A DNA stretch of 64,000 nucleotides from Pseudomonas tritici (GTDB lineage: Bacteria; Pseudomonadota; Gammaproteobacteria; Pseudomonadales; Pseudomonadaceae). The DNA is taken from contig NZ_CP077084.1 in assembly GCF_014268275.3 (NCBI RefSeq), forward strand, positions 744,001 through 808,000, written 5' to 3'. The notes beneath the pieces were generated by a model, which worked only from the letters and a program-made list of their open reading frames with translations, was not told the origin of the DNA and searched no databases. The position numbers and the translations under genes are program-made. Shown piece by piece: positions 44,390 through 57,741 of this stretch (the stretch's first letter is position 1; each line of letters opens with the position of its first letter).

Positions 44390-45667
44390 ATGAATAGAAC
44401 TCTCTACAGCTGTCTGTTTTACCTGGCGCTGCCGTTGGTGGCTTTACGTCTGTGGTTACGTGCGCGCAAGGCGCCGGCCTATGCCAACCGCGTCGGCGAG
44501 CGCTTTTCCTATGGCTTGCCGGTGATGCGACCGGGCGGGATCTGGGTGCATGCGGTGTCGGTGGGCGAAAGCATCGCTGCTGCGCCGATGGTTCGGGGGT
44601 TGCTTGCGCGTTATCCAGCGCTGCCCATCACCGTCACCTGCATGACGCCTACCGGGTCTGAGCGCATCCAGGCGTTGTTCGCCAATGAGTCGCGCATTCA
44701 GCACTGCTATTTGCCGTATGACTTGCCGTGCGCGGCCAAGCGTTTCCTTGATCGCGTGCAGCCGAAACTCGCGGTGATCATGGAAACCGAGCTGTGGCCC
44801 AACCATATCCACGCCTGCGCCCAGCGCGGGATTCCGGTGGCGTTGGCGAATGCGCGGCTGTCGGCGCGCTCGGCCAAGGGGTATGCACGTTTCGCCAAGC
44901 TGACGGCGCCGATGCTGTCTGAGCTGAGCCTATTTGCCGTGCAGACGCAAACCGAAGCCCAGCGCTTCCTGAGCCTGGGAGCTCGTGCGGAAACCGTCGA
45001 AGTCACCGGCTCGATCAAGTTCGACCTGACCATCGACCCCCAGTTACCGGTGCGTGCTGCTGCATTGCGCGAACAATGGGGCGCCAGCGAGCGTCCTGTG
45101 TGGATCGCCGCCAGCACCCATGAAGGTGAAGATGAGGTGGTGTTGGCTGCCCATCGCCAACTGCTCGACAGCTATCCCAACGCGTTGCTGATTCTGGTGC
45201 CGCGCCACCAGGAACGCTTCGGACCGATGTTCGAACTGTGCGAACAGCAAGGCTTTTCCACTGTGCGCCGTTCCAGTGGCGAGTCCGTCACTGCGGGCAC
45301 TTCGGTTCTGCTCGGCGACACCATGGGCGAGCTGCTGTTTCTTTACGCGTTGGCCGACAGCGCGTTTGTTGGCGGCAGCCTGGTGGCGACCGGTGGGCAC
45401 AATCCTTTGGAGCCGGCAGCGTTGGCCAAACCCGTGATCATGGGGCCGCACGTGTTCAACTTCCTCGAAATCACCGCAATGATGCGTGAAGCCGGGGCGC
45501 TGCGAGAGGTGGATGACGCCGAAGGATTGGCCGAAGCCGTGCGCCAGTTGTTCGAACTGCCGCAAGATGCACGCAAGATGTCCCAGGCTGGCCTCAAGGT
45601 GATGCAGGCCAACCAGGGCGCGCTCAAGCGTTTGCTGGACGGTTTGGACAAACTGCTTACCCGCTGA
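44390..45667 (+). CDS. waaA: Kdo transferase WaaA
   Basis: The 425-residue GT30 enzyme transfers Kdo to lipid IVA, the step before WaaC. It has an N-terminal membrane anchor (about 5-25), WVHAVSVGESIAAAPMV near residue 50 and the C-terminal VGGSLVATGGHNPLEPAALA near 330. The ATG at 44390 follows the LysR gene by 23 bases, and a REP pair follows the stop. It is separated from the main LPS clusters but serves the same pathway. Confidence 0.95.
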   Translation: MNRTLYSCLFYLALPLVALRLWLRARKAPAYANRVGERFSYGLPVMRPGGIWVHAVSVGESIAAAPMVRGLLARYPALPITVTCMTPTGSERIQALFANESRIQHCYLPYDLPCAAKRFLDRVQPKLAVIMETELWPNHIHACAQRGIPVALANARLSARSAKGYARFAKLTAPMLSELSLFAVQTQTEAQRFLSLGARAETVEVTGSIKFDLTIDPQLPVRAAALREQWGASERPVWIAASTHEGEDEVVLAAHRQLLDSYPNALLILVPRHQERFGPMFELCEQQGFSTVRRSSGESVTAGTSVLLGDTMGELLFLYALADSAFVGGSLVATGGHNPLEPAALAKPVIMGPHVFNFLEITAMMREAGALREVDDAEGLAEAVRQLFELPQDARKMSQAGLKVMQANQGALKRLLDGLDKLLTR

Positions 45668-45681
45668 CAACACCAATCAAA

Positions 45682-45770
45682 TGTGGGAGCGGGCTTGCTC
45701 GCGAATGCGGTGTATCAGCACCAGATGTACTGGCTGACACACCGCATTCGCGAGCAAGCCCGCTCCCACA
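45682..45770. repeat. REP inverted pair (TGTGGGAGCGGGCTTGC class)
   Basis: Perfect 32-base arms (45682-45713 and 45739-45770) between convergent waaA and the tolC-like gene. It probably acts as a shared 3' structure. Confidence 0.9.
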
Positions 45771-45788
45771 ATTAGTTATACGGTGTGT

Positions 45789-47228
45789 TTAATAGCCGGG
45801 GCGAGCCTTCAACTGTTCGGCCGCGGCCTTGGCCAAATCCGGTGGCAGGAAGTCCTTATCCGGGTTGTAGTCAACCTTGAGGTAGCGCGCCAGGTCCTGC
45901 AGATCCCCTGGGTTCAAGGTGCCCGCTGCCTGCTTCAAACGCAGGTTGTCGAGGATGTAGTCGTAGCGGCTGTTGTTGTAGTTACGCACCGATGCGTAGA
46001 GCTGGCGCTGTGAATCCAGTACGTCAACGATATTGCGCGTCCCCACCTGATAGCCGATTTCCGTGGCTTCTACCGCGCTCTGGTTGGAGATGATCGACTG
46101 GCGGCGCGCCTGTACCTGTTCCACATCAGTGTTTACCGCACGGTGCAGGTTGCGCGTATTTTCCACCACCTGGCGGCGCAGGCCTTCGCGTTGCTGCTCG
46201 GTCTGGCCCAGGCGCGAGTAGGATTCACGCACCTGCGAGCTGGTCAGGCCGCCGCTGTAGATCGGGATGGTCAACTGCAAGCCGATGGTCCGGCGCGAGG
46301 CGTCGCCGTGATAGTCCGGGCCGAAAGCGTTGGGATTGCTGGCGCCGAGGGCATCGTTGTCACCCTTTTGGTACTGCGCCACCGCATCAAGGGTTGGAGC
46401 ATGCCCGGCCTTGCGTTGCTTGAGGGTCTCTTCGGCGGCGGTGACGGCGTAGTTGCTGGCGAGGAGGTTAAGGTTCTGGCGACCTGCCGTTTCGACCCAG
46501 CTTTTGGCGTCGTTCGGTGCCGGCGGCAGCACTGGCAACGTGTGGACAATGCCCTGGATCGAGTTGTACTGACGGTTTGTCAGGGTAATCAACGCTTCGA
46601 AAGCATCATCCACCTGGCGCTGGGCGACAATGCGATTGGCGCGCGCCGTGTCATAGCTGGCCTGCGATTGCAGTACGTCAGTTTTATCCGACAGACCGAC
46701 GTCGAAACGTTCGTTGGATTGGTCCAGTTGGCGTTTGAACGCAGCTTCTTCTGCTTTGGTCGTCGCCAGATTGTCCTGGGCTCGCAGCACGCTGAAGTAG
46801 CTTTCGGCGCTTTGCAGGATCAGGTTCTGTTCGGTGGCCGAGAGTTGCAGCGCTGCCTGTTCGTTGACGGCTTCAGCGGCTTGCAATTGAAACCAGCGGT
46901 CGGCACGAAATATCGGTTGGCTCAAGGTCGCGCGCCAGGAATGAGCGTCACGGTCAATCTTGGCGGCGGGCTGATCAAATTCATTGCGCACACTATTGGA
47001 ATCGGCGCCAGCCGACAGGTTAGGCAGCAGCCCGGCGCGGGCCTGGGGCACCACTTCCTTCTGTGCGCCATATTGAGCGCGGGCGGCGGCCAAGTCGGCG
47101 TTGTTGTCTACAGCTTCCTGGTAGACGCTGACCAAGTCGGTTTTGGTCGACAGGGGCGCTTCAGCTGCCCAGACCATTCCGTTGGTTGCACAAGACACGG
47201 CGAGCGCCAGTGAAAGTTTGCGCAGCAT
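45789..47228 (-). CDS. tolC: TolC-family outer-membrane channel protein
   Basis: The 479-residue protein has a signal peptide (cleavage near VWA-AE, residue 22) and the duplicated coiled-coil/beta-barrel layout of TolC (two repeats, about 30-230 and 240-430). QIGYQVGTRNIVDVLDSQRQL-type sequence (VGTRNIVDVLDSQRQL) is characteristic of the TolC group used in type I secretion and efflux. It corresponds to PA4974. The ATG at 47228 is preceded by GGGA; no partner pump genes are adjacent. Confidence 0.9.
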   Translation of the reverse strand: MLRKLSLALAVSCATNGMVWAAEAPLSTKTDLVSVYQEAVDNNADLAAARAQYGAQKEVVPQARAGLLPNLSAGADSNSVRNEFDQPAAKIDRDAHSWRATLSQPIFRADRWFQLQAAEAVNEQAALQLSATEQNLILQSAESYFSVLRAQDNLATTKAEEAAFKRQLDQSNERFDVGLSDKTDVLQSQASYDTARANRIVAQRQVDDAFEALITLTNRQYNSIQGIVHTLPVLPPAPNDAKSWVETAGRQNLNLLASNYAVTAAEETLKQRKAGHAPTLDAVAQYQKGDNDALGASNPNAFGPDYHGDASRRTIGLQLTIPIYSGGLTSSQVRESYSRLGQTEQQREGLRRQVVENTRNLHRAVNTDVEQVQARRQSIISNQSAVEATEIGYQVGTRNIVDVLDSQRQLYASVRNYNNSRYDYILDNLRLKQAAGTLNPGDLQDLARYLKVDYNPDKDFLPPDLAKAAAEQLKARPGY

Positions 47229-49584
<2,356 letters not shown>

Positions 49585-49610
49585 TCCAGAGGTGGCGGTG
49601 ACTGTGTCGC

Positions 49611-49712
49611 CGCCATCGCGGGCAAGCCCGGCTCCCACATTTAACCGAGTGGTGCACATATCTTGTGTTCACAGCAGGTCCCCTGTGGGAGTCGGGCTTG
49701 CCCGCGATAGCG
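49611..49712. repeat. REP inverted pair between thiC and cytX
   Basis: The left copy (49611-49639) and right copy (49684-49712) are imperfect inverted copies of the same core. It lies in the thiC-cytX gap and may lower read-through into cytX. Confidence 0.8.
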
Positions 49713-49750
49713 ATCTCCCAAACAACAAATGTTCTTCAGAGATAACACCC

Positions 49751-51040
49751 TTGAGCATTCAACCCAGCACCTACTCCCCGGACATCGCGGTCCCCGCTGA
49801 CAAACGCGTCTTCGGCGCCCGCGACCTGTTCTCCCTCTGGTTCTCCCTCGGCATCGGCCTGATGGTCCTGCAAACCGGCGCACTGCTCGCGCCGGGCCTG
49901 GGCTTGTCCGGCTCTTTGCTGGCAATCTTCCTCGGCACCCTGGTCGGTGTGCTGTTGTTGGCCGCCGTTGGCGTGATCGGCAGTGACACCGGCCTGTCCG
50001 CCATGGCCGCCCTCAAGCTCAGCCTCGGCACCAAAGGCGCGAGCCTGCCGGCGCTGCTCAACTTGTTACAACTGATTGGCTGGGGCTCGTTCGAAATCAT
50101 CGTGATGCGCGACGCTGCCAGCCTGTTGGGTACGCGGGCGTTCAGCGACGGCAGCCTGCTGGCCAGCCCGTTACTGTGGACCCTGTTTTTCGGCGGCTTG
50201 GCGACCCTGCTGGCCGTCAGCGGCCCACTGACCTTCGTGCGCCAGATTCTGCGCAAATGGGGCATCTGGCTGCTGCTCGCCGCCTGCCTGTGGCTGACCT
50301 GGAACCTGTTCGCCAAAGCCGACCTCGCTGCGCTATGGGCGCGGGCCGGTGACGGGTCTATGCCGTTTGCGGTGGGTTTTGATATTGCTATCGCCATGCC
50401 GCTGTCGTGGCTGCCGCTGATCGCCGATTACTCACGCTTCGGCAAACGCGCAAAAAGCGTGTTCGGTGGCACTGCGCTTGGATTCTTTATCGGTAATTTC
50501 TGGCTGATGAGCCTGGGCGTGGCGTACACCCTGGCATTTGCGCCGAGCGGTGAAGTGAATGCGCTATTGCTGGCGTTGGCCGGGGCTGGCCTGGGCATTC
50601 CGCTTTTATTGATTCTGTTGGATGAATCGGAAAACGCCTTTGCCGATATTCACTCGGCGGCAGTCTCCAGCGGGATATTGTTGCGCTTGAAGATCGAGCA
50701 CCTGGCGTTGGCCATTGGCGTTATCTGCACCCTGATCGCCTGCTTTGCACCGTTGGCTCAGTACCAGAATTTCCTGCTATTGATCGGCTCGGTGTTTGCG
50801 CCGCTGTTTGGCGTGGTGCTGGTGGATCACTTTATCCTGCGCCGCCGCGGCCAAGGCGCAATCGCCAACCTGCGCTGGCCGGCGTTATTGGCCTGGCTGG
50901 GTGGCATCGCGACTTACCACCTGCTGGCCAATCTGTATCCGGACATCGGCGCGACCCTGCCGGCACTGGTGCTGGCAGGGCTGTTGCAGTGGATCCTGGG
51001 TCGGATCTTCAGCGGCGCGCGGGCACCAGCTCAGGCCTGA
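49751..51040 (+). CDS. cytX: putative hydroxymethylpyrimidine transporter CytX (NCS1)
   Basis: The 429-residue membrane protein of the NCS1 family (about 12 segments) resembles CytX, which is known from TPP-regulated loci and is predicted to import HMP. Supporting motifs: LFSLWFSLGIGLMVLQ at the start and LPLIADYSRFGKRAKSVFGG (about 222-241). The start is the TTG at 49751, giving the family N-terminus; no in-frame ATG fits. Its last 32 bases overlap the opposite-strand lipoprotein gene. Confidence 0.85.
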   Translation: MSIQPSTYSPDIAVPADKRVFGARDLFSLWFSLGIGLMVLQTGALLAPGLGLSGSLLAIFLGTLVGVLLLAAVGVIGSDTGLSAMAALKLSLGTKGASLPALLNLLQLIGWGSFEIIVMRDAASLLGTRAFSDGSLLASPLLWTLFFGGLATLLAVSGPLTFVRQILRKWGIWLLLAACLWLTWNLFAKADLAALWARAGDGSMPFAVGFDIAIAMPLSWLPLIADYSRFGKRAKSVFGGTALGFFIGNFWLMSLGVAYTLAFAPSGEVNALLLALAGAGLGIPLLLILLDESENAFADIHSAAVSSGILLRLKIEHLALAIGVICTLIACFAPLAQYQNFLLLIGSVFAPLFGVVLVDHFILRRRGQGAIANLRWPALLAWLGGIATYHLLANLYPDIGATLPALVLAGLLQWILGRIFSGARAPAQA

Positions 51041-51746
51041 GGATGCCGTCCAGGCGCGAGTAGGGGATCTGCAGCTCGACATGGCCCAAGGCATAGGGGG
51101 CGATCGTGGTGGTCGGGTACTTGAGGATCACACCACCATAGGTCAGCGCCACGTTCGGGGTTTTCTGGAAGGGGTAGGTTTTCACAAACTCCGGCTCCAG
51201 GCTCAGGCGGGTGCTGATCAGCCAGCTGTTGTGGGCCACCTGGGCGGCTTTCCAGAACGCGTCTTCCTTGCCGGGCAGCAGCATGTCGGTCAGGGTCAGC
51301 GCCTTTTGCTGCTGGCGCGAATAGTTGATGAACGCACGGCCTGGTTCGCCGTGGGTAGCACCTTGGTCCAGGTAGCTGGACAGCTCGATGATCACCAGAC
51401 CGTCATGCTGCTCCCGTACCTTGGCCTGCAAATACATGCTATTGCGCGGTGCAGCGGTGCGCAGGAACTGCTCGCTGTACGACGCAAGGCTCGTCGGCAG
51501 TGGGTCGGCTTGTGTCATTTCCAGCAGGCGCTGTTCGATCAAGGCATCCAGCTTGGGTTCTTTGGCAAAATGCACGGTGTCGATATTCACCAGCGGGCAA
51601 TCGGTGCTGGCGCAGCCCGGCTTGCTTTGCTCGGTGGCGTCGCGGGTGGCTTCCAGCGGCGCGCGATAGCTCGGTTGGAACAGGCTTTGGCAGGCACCCA
51701 GGGTCAATGCGATGCAGGCCACGGAGGCGATTTTTAAAAGCGACAT
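51009..51746 (-). CDS. DUF3298/RsiV-like lipoprotein
   Basis: The 245-residue protein has a signal peptide ending in the lipobox LGAC (Cys19). The C-terminal domain (QKALTLTDMLLPGKEDAFW to GGVILKYPTTTIAPYALGHVEL-type region, cited in part) matches the DUF3298/RsiV fold. It corresponds to PA4972. It converges on cytX with a 32-base overlap of coding ends. Function unknown; the family elsewhere includes anti-sigma sensors, but no sigma factor is nearby. Confidence 0.8.
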   Translation of the reverse strand: MSLLKIASVACIALTLGACQSLFQPSYRAPLEATRDATEQSKPGCASTDCPLVNIDTVHFAKEPKLDALIEQRLLEMTQADPLPTSLASYSEQFLRTAAPRNSMYLQAKVREQHDGLVIIELSSYLDQGATHGEPGRAFINYSRQQQKALTLTDMLLPGKEDAFWKAAQVAHNSWLISTRLSLEPEFVKTYPFQKTPNVALTYGGVILKYPTTTIAPYALGHVELQIPYSRLDGILRPELVPARR

Positions 51747-51936
51747 GTAGGGTCTTCGTCCGTCGATAAGAGCGAAATTGTGCAGCTTCGACTACCGGCA
51801 AGGCAGTCAGTTCGCCACTAAGCTGATTAGAGTGAGTTTGACGCTCGCCGTCTATCCCGGCAACTGGAAAGGGGCTGCACCAACCGGCGTGAGCGCGTTA
51901 GGATGGCGCGAATTGCACAGGCTAACGAGGAAGGAT

Positions 51937-52554
51937 ATGACGGACATTGCGAAATCGACGCCGAGCAAGATTGAAATTGTTCAGCGCGACAATGCTTTCA
52001 AGGGCTTCTATCAGCTCGACCGCCTGCAGCTGCGTCACGAGAAATTCGATGGCGGCATGAGCCGGGTGATCAACCGCGAGGTCTTTGTGCGTCATGATGC
52101 CGTGTGCGTATTGCCCTACGATCCGCAGCGCGATGAAGTGGTGTTGAACGAACAGTTTCGCGTCGGCGCCATGGGCCGTACCGACAACCCCTGGCTGATC
52201 GAAATGGTCGCCGGCCTCATCGACAAGGACGAGGAACCGGAGGAGGTTGCACACCGCGAAGCCGAAGAGGAAGCTGGGCTGACGTTCTCTGCGTTGTGGC
52301 CGATCACCAAATATTTCCCTTCGCCCGGCGGCAGTACTGAATATGTGCACTTGTACCTGGGCCGTTGCGACAGCACCGGTGTAGGTGGCGTCCATGGACT
52401 GGAAGAAGAAGCTGAAGATATCCGCGTCACCGTATGGGCTTTCGAAGATGCCCTACAAGCGGTGCGTGACGGCAAAATTTCCAACGCAGCCAGCATCATC
52501 GCCCTGCAATGGCTTGCGCTTAATCGCGCGGAAGTGAGGGGGTTATGGCAGTAA
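51937..52554 (+). CDS. nudF: ADP-ribose pyrophosphatase NudF (Nudix)
   Basis: The 205-residue enzyme hydrolyses ADP-ribose. The Nudix box is complete: G, E and REAEEEAGL in GLIDKDEEPEEVAHREAEEE (about 93-112). ATG at 51937 has AGGAAGG upstream, so the longer frame from 51778 is not used. It overlaps the DUF1249 gene by 10 bases, and cpdA and yqiA follow: an apparent housekeeping operon. Confidence 0.93.
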   Translation: MTDIAKSTPSKIEIVQRDNAFKGFYQLDRLQLRHEKFDGGMSRVINREVFVRHDAVCVLPYDPQRDEVVLNEQFRVGAMGRTDNPWLIEMVAGLIDKDEEPEEVAHREAEEEAGLTFSALWPITKYFPSPGGSTEYVHLYLGRCDSTGVGGVHGLEEEAEDIRVTVWAFEDALQAVRDGKISNAASIIALQWLALNRAEVRGLWQ

Positions 52555-52994
52555 AGGCACGGGAACGTTATCGAGTCGACCTGATCGGGCTGCAAGCCGC
52601 CTGCGAGGCCAACTATGCGCGGCTGATGCGCCTGCTCCCCGACATGCGCCACGCCCCCGAGGCGCGGCGCATCGGTGTGACCCATGGCGACCAGATGCTT
52701 GGCGTGCTGGCCCTGGAAGTCATCGTCAACTGCCCGTACACCACCACCCTGCGCGTGCGCCAGGAACACAGCCTGCCATGGCTGCCGGTGCCGCAGCTGG
52801 AAGTGCAGGTCTACCACGATGCGCGCATGGCCGAAGTGATCAGCGCCGAACATGCGCGACGCTTTCGCAGCATCTATCCTTACCCCAACGTGTTCATGCA
52901 CCAGCCCGATGAGAAAGCACAGCTCAATGTGTTCCTCGGTGAATGGTTGAGCCACTGCCTGGCCCTGGGCCATGAGTTCGAAGCTGTGCGGTAG
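52545..52994 (+). CDS. DUF1249 protein, YqiB-like
   Basis: The 149-residue protein matches the DUF1249/YqiB family, of unknown function, which in many gammaproteobacteria sits between nudF and cpdA as here. Recognisable segments are YRVDLIGLQAACEANYARLM at the N-terminus and FRSIYPYPNVFMHQPDEKAQ. No signal peptide or membrane segment. Confidence 0.9.
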   Translation: MAVKARERYRVDLIGLQAACEANYARLMRLLPDMRHAPEARRIGVTHGDQMLGVLALEVIVNCPYTTTLRVRQEHSLPWLPVPQLEVQVYHDARMAEVISAEHARRFRSIYPYPNVFMHQPDEKAQLNVFLGEWLSHCLALGHEFEAVR

Positions 52995-53091
52995 ATGTGA
53001 ACTGCGTCTGCTTCATGGGTTTCCTCTTTGTGTCCTGCCCCAGCATAATCACGCCAAACGTCCATTCCTGTGATTGCCTTGGGAGAGCGCC

Positions 53092-53907
53092 TTGCCGAGC
53101 GTATCCACTGTGAGTCCTGATGCGCCAGCCTTGCTGGTGCAACTGTCCGACAGCCATTTGTTTGCCGAGACCGATGGCACGCTGCTGGGCATGAACACCC
53201 GTGAAAGCCTGCAACGGGTGATCGAGCTGGTGCACACGCAGCAGCCGCGGATTGATTTGGTGTTGGCCACGGGGGATTTGTCCCAGGACGGCACATTGGC
53301 GTCGTACCAGCAATTTCGTGACATGACCGCGCCCATCGGTGCCCCGGCCCGCTGGATCCCCGGTAATCACGATGAGCCGCAGATCATGGCCGACGCCGCC
53401 ATGCACAGCGACTTGCTGGAGCCGGTGGTCGATGTCGGCAACTGGCGCGTCACCTTGCTGGACTCGGCTGTACCCGGTTCGGTACCGGGCTACCTGCAAG
53501 ACCAGCAACTGCAATTGCTCGCCCAGGCCCTGAGCGAAGCACCGAGCCGGCATCATCTGGTGTGCTTTCACCATCATCCGGTGCCCATCGGTTGCGCCTG
53601 GATGGAGCCCATTGGCCTGCGCAATCCCGATGCTTTATTTGCCGTGCTCGACCGTTTTCCACAGGTACGGGCGGTGCTCTGGGGCCACGTGCACCAGGAG
53701 ATCGACCGCGAGCGCAACGGCGTGCGGCTGTTGGCGTCGCCGTCCACTTGCATTCAGTTCGCGCCGGGCAGCGAGGATTTCAAGGTCAGCGAGCAGGCGC
53801 CGGGGTATCGCTGGCTACGCTTGCATGCCGACGGACGGTTGGAGACCGGCGTGGAGCGGGTCAAGGATTTCGCATTTACCGTGGACTACGGCAGCAACGG
53901 CTATTAA
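53092..53907 (+). CDS. cpdA: 3',5'-cAMP phosphodiesterase CpdA
   Basis: The 271-residue metallophosphoesterase hydrolyses cAMP and so limits Vfr/Crp signalling. All metal motifs are present: LSDSHLF, GDLSQDG, GNHDE, FHHHP and GHVHQE. The TTG at 53092, 6 bases after GGGAG, gives a family-length N-terminus; no ATG fits. It follows nudF and DUF1249 as in other gammaproteobacteria, and a REP pair follows the stop. Confidence 0.93.
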   Translation: MPSVSTVSPDAPALLVQLSDSHLFAETDGTLLGMNTRESLQRVIELVHTQQPRIDLVLATGDLSQDGTLASYQQFRDMTAPIGAPARWIPGNHDEPQIMADAAMHSDLLEPVVDVGNWRVTLLDSAVPGSVPGYLQDQQLQLLAQALSEAPSRHHLVCFHHHPVPIGCAWMEPIGLRNPDALFAVLDRFPQVRAVLWGHVHQEIDRERNGVRLLASPSTCIQFAPGSEDFKVSEQAPGYRWLRLHADGRLETGVERVKDFAFTVDYGSNGY

Positions 53908-53930
53908 AAGCTGTAAACGCTGATCAAAAG

Positions 53931-54019
53931 TGTGGGGGCGGGCTTGCCTGCGATAGCTGCTTGCCAGCCAATACATGCAGGACTGATCCACCGCCATCGC
54001 GGGCAAGTCGGCTCCCACA
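53931..54019. repeat. REP inverted pair between cpdA and yqiA
   Basis: Imperfect inverted copies of the TGTGGGxGCGGGCTTGC core (left from 53931, right ending 54019). Confidence 0.8.
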
Positions 54020-54111
54020 TTGGTTCTGCAGCGGCTGGACGATAGGGGACTCACACACCACCCCGATCCCTGTAAACTGCGCCTCTTTGGCCACGTCACG
54101 GAGAGCCCGGC

Positions 54112-54720
54112 ATGTCCGCTTCGATCCTGTATATCCACGGCTTCAACAGCGCGCCGGCGTCCAACAAGGCCAGCCAGTTGATCACCGTGATGGATACCCT
54201 CGGCCTGGCTGACCAACTGCGCGTGCCGGCGCTGCATCACCATCCTCGTCAGGCGATTCCTCAGTTGGAAGCCGCTATCGCTGAACTGGGGCGGCCACTG
54301 CTGGTCGGCAGCTCACTCGGCGGCTACTATGCAACCCATCTTGCCGAACGCCATGGCCTCAAGGCGCTGCTGGTGAACCCAGCGGTCAGCCCCCATCGGA
54401 TGTTCGACGGTTATTTGGGCACCCAAAAGAACCTCTACACCGACGAGACCTGGGAACTGACCCACGACCACGTGACGGCACTGGCCGAGCTGGAAGTCCC
54501 GGCGCCCCAGGACGCCGCGCGTTATCAGGTGTGGTTGCAGACCGGGGACGAAACCCTGGACTATCGCCTCGCCCAACAGTATTACCGGGCCTGTGCCTTG
54601 CGCATCCAGGCCGGTGGCGACCATGGTTACCAAGGGTTCGCCCAGCAATTACCGGCGCTGCTGAGCTTTGCCGGGATTGGCGCAGATCAGTATCAATCCT
54701 TCGACTTTGCAGCACTGTAA
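54112..54720 (+). CDS. yqiA: YqiA-like alpha/beta-hydrolase
   Basis: The 202-residue small esterase has YIHGFNSAP at the N-terminus, the nucleophile elbow GSSLGG (Ser about 64) and the terminal catalytic His in GGDHGYQGF. E. coli YqiA lies directly before parE, as here, 44 bases upstream. The natural substrate is unknown. Confidence 0.9.
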   Translation: MSASILYIHGFNSAPASNKASQLITVMDTLGLADQLRVPALHHHPRQAIPQLEAAIAELGRPLLVGSSLGGYYATHLAERHGLKALLVNPAVSPHRMFDGYLGTQKNLYTDETWELTHDHVTALAELEVPAPQDAARYQVWLQTGDETLDYRLAQQYYRACALRIQAGGDHGYQGFAQQLPALLSFAGIGADQYQSFDFAAL

Positions 54721-54740
54721 AGTCGCAGGTCATTTTTTAA

Positions 54741-56668
<1,928 letters not shown>

Positions 56669-56669
<1 letters not shown>

Positions 56670-57664
56670 TGCGCACAGGTTTCGCCCTGGCGATCCTGAT
56701 GTTGAGCGGGTTGGCGGCCACCGAGGTGGTCGCCGCGCCCGTTGCAGAGCTCAAGCTTCTCTCCGAACACCCCGTGGACGGCATGCGTGGCGGTAACCTG
56801 TCGGGCCTGGCCGTATGCGGTCACGAGCTGTGGACGGTTTCCGACCGCGATGACGACCAGATCTATCGCCTGGATATCAGCGCACCGACCTGGCAAGCCG
56901 AGGTTGTGAAGATCGACGTGCCGCCGGTGCCGGAATCCGGGCTGCCGTGGGGGTTGCGTTCGCGCACCAAGGCCGCCTCGTTCATTCGTGGCGGCGACCT
57001 GGATTTTGAAGGCATTGCCTGCGATGCCGTGGGTAATCGTTACATTGTCAGTGAGGCCCATGCGGCGGTGCTGCAAGTGCCAGTGACGGGCGCGCCTGAG
57101 TGGTTGAAGATCGCGCCGGGCATGGTGCGTGAAGCGCGGGCCAGCGGCATGTTGTTGCACTTTAATGCGTTATTCGAGGGGCTGGCGATCAATCCCGAGG
57201 GCAATCAGATTTGGCTGGCAGCCGAGCGTGAAAGACGCGGCCTGATTTCGATCAAGCGTCCTCAAAGCTTATGGGACTGTGACGGCCCCTGCGTATTGTT
57301 GAGCGAGGCCGGCCAGGAGGTACAACCGGCGCAGTTCCCTAACGCCAAGGCGGTGTCCAAGGATTTCGCCGACCTGGCGCTGTTCAACGGCAAGCTGTTC
57401 ACACTGGAGCGCAATGCGTTCCAGATTTGCCGGCGCGATGCGGTCACGGCCAAGGTCGAGCTGTGCTGGTCGTTTGCCGACGAGACCCTGACGCCCGAGC
57501 GGCGTTATCCCCAGCCTTACGGCCTGGCTGAAGCCCTGGTGGTGGACGCGGAAGGTGCCTGGCTGGGCATCGACAACAATTTCGGCCCGCGTGCCGATGG
57601 TGAAAAGCGCCCCGTGGTCTATCGTTTCGCCGCCCCTGCCGGTGGTTGGAGCGCCCAGCCATGA
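56669..57664 (+). CDS. esterase-like activity of phytase family protein
   Basis: The 331-residue protein has a signal peptide (cleavage near VVA-AP, residue 24) and a beta-propeller-like body with LSGLAVCGHELWTVSDRDDD and FEGIACDAVGNRYIVSEAHA, matching the phytase-like domain of secreted esterases. It corresponds to PA4966. It is coupled to parE, and its stop overlaps a tiny ORF leading into parC. Function unknown; the placement between parE and parC is conserved in pseudomonads, to my memory. Confidence 0.82.
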
Positions 57665-57741
57665 ACCGCTGTTTTTTTGAATTGACCCGGCGCAGCGGCA
57701 ATTCCGCTGCGCCTTACCCGACAATGATGAGGCCCGCATGA
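57661..57741 (+). CDS. possible 26-codon bridging ORF before parC
   Basis: The ATG overlaps the stop of the phytase-like gene and its own stop overlaps the parC ATG. The 26-residue peptide contains no recognisable motif. It spans the hairpin at 57689-57713. It could be a coupling ORF that carries ribosomes to parC or simply chance. Confidence 0.3.
   Translation: MNRCFFELTRRSGNSAAPYPTMMRPA
57689..57713 (+). terminator. hairpin in the parC leader
   Basis: A 10-bp perfect stem GGCGCAGCGG/CCGCTGCGCC with a CAATT loop, 25 bases before the parC ATG. There is no T-run after it on the plus strand. It could be an attenuator, a weak terminator or a fold that limits parC translation. Confidence 0.45.

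Noticed and set aside
45682..45770. Possible CRISPR repeat
   Set aside because: The repeats are inverted pairs without regular spacers, so they are REP elements.
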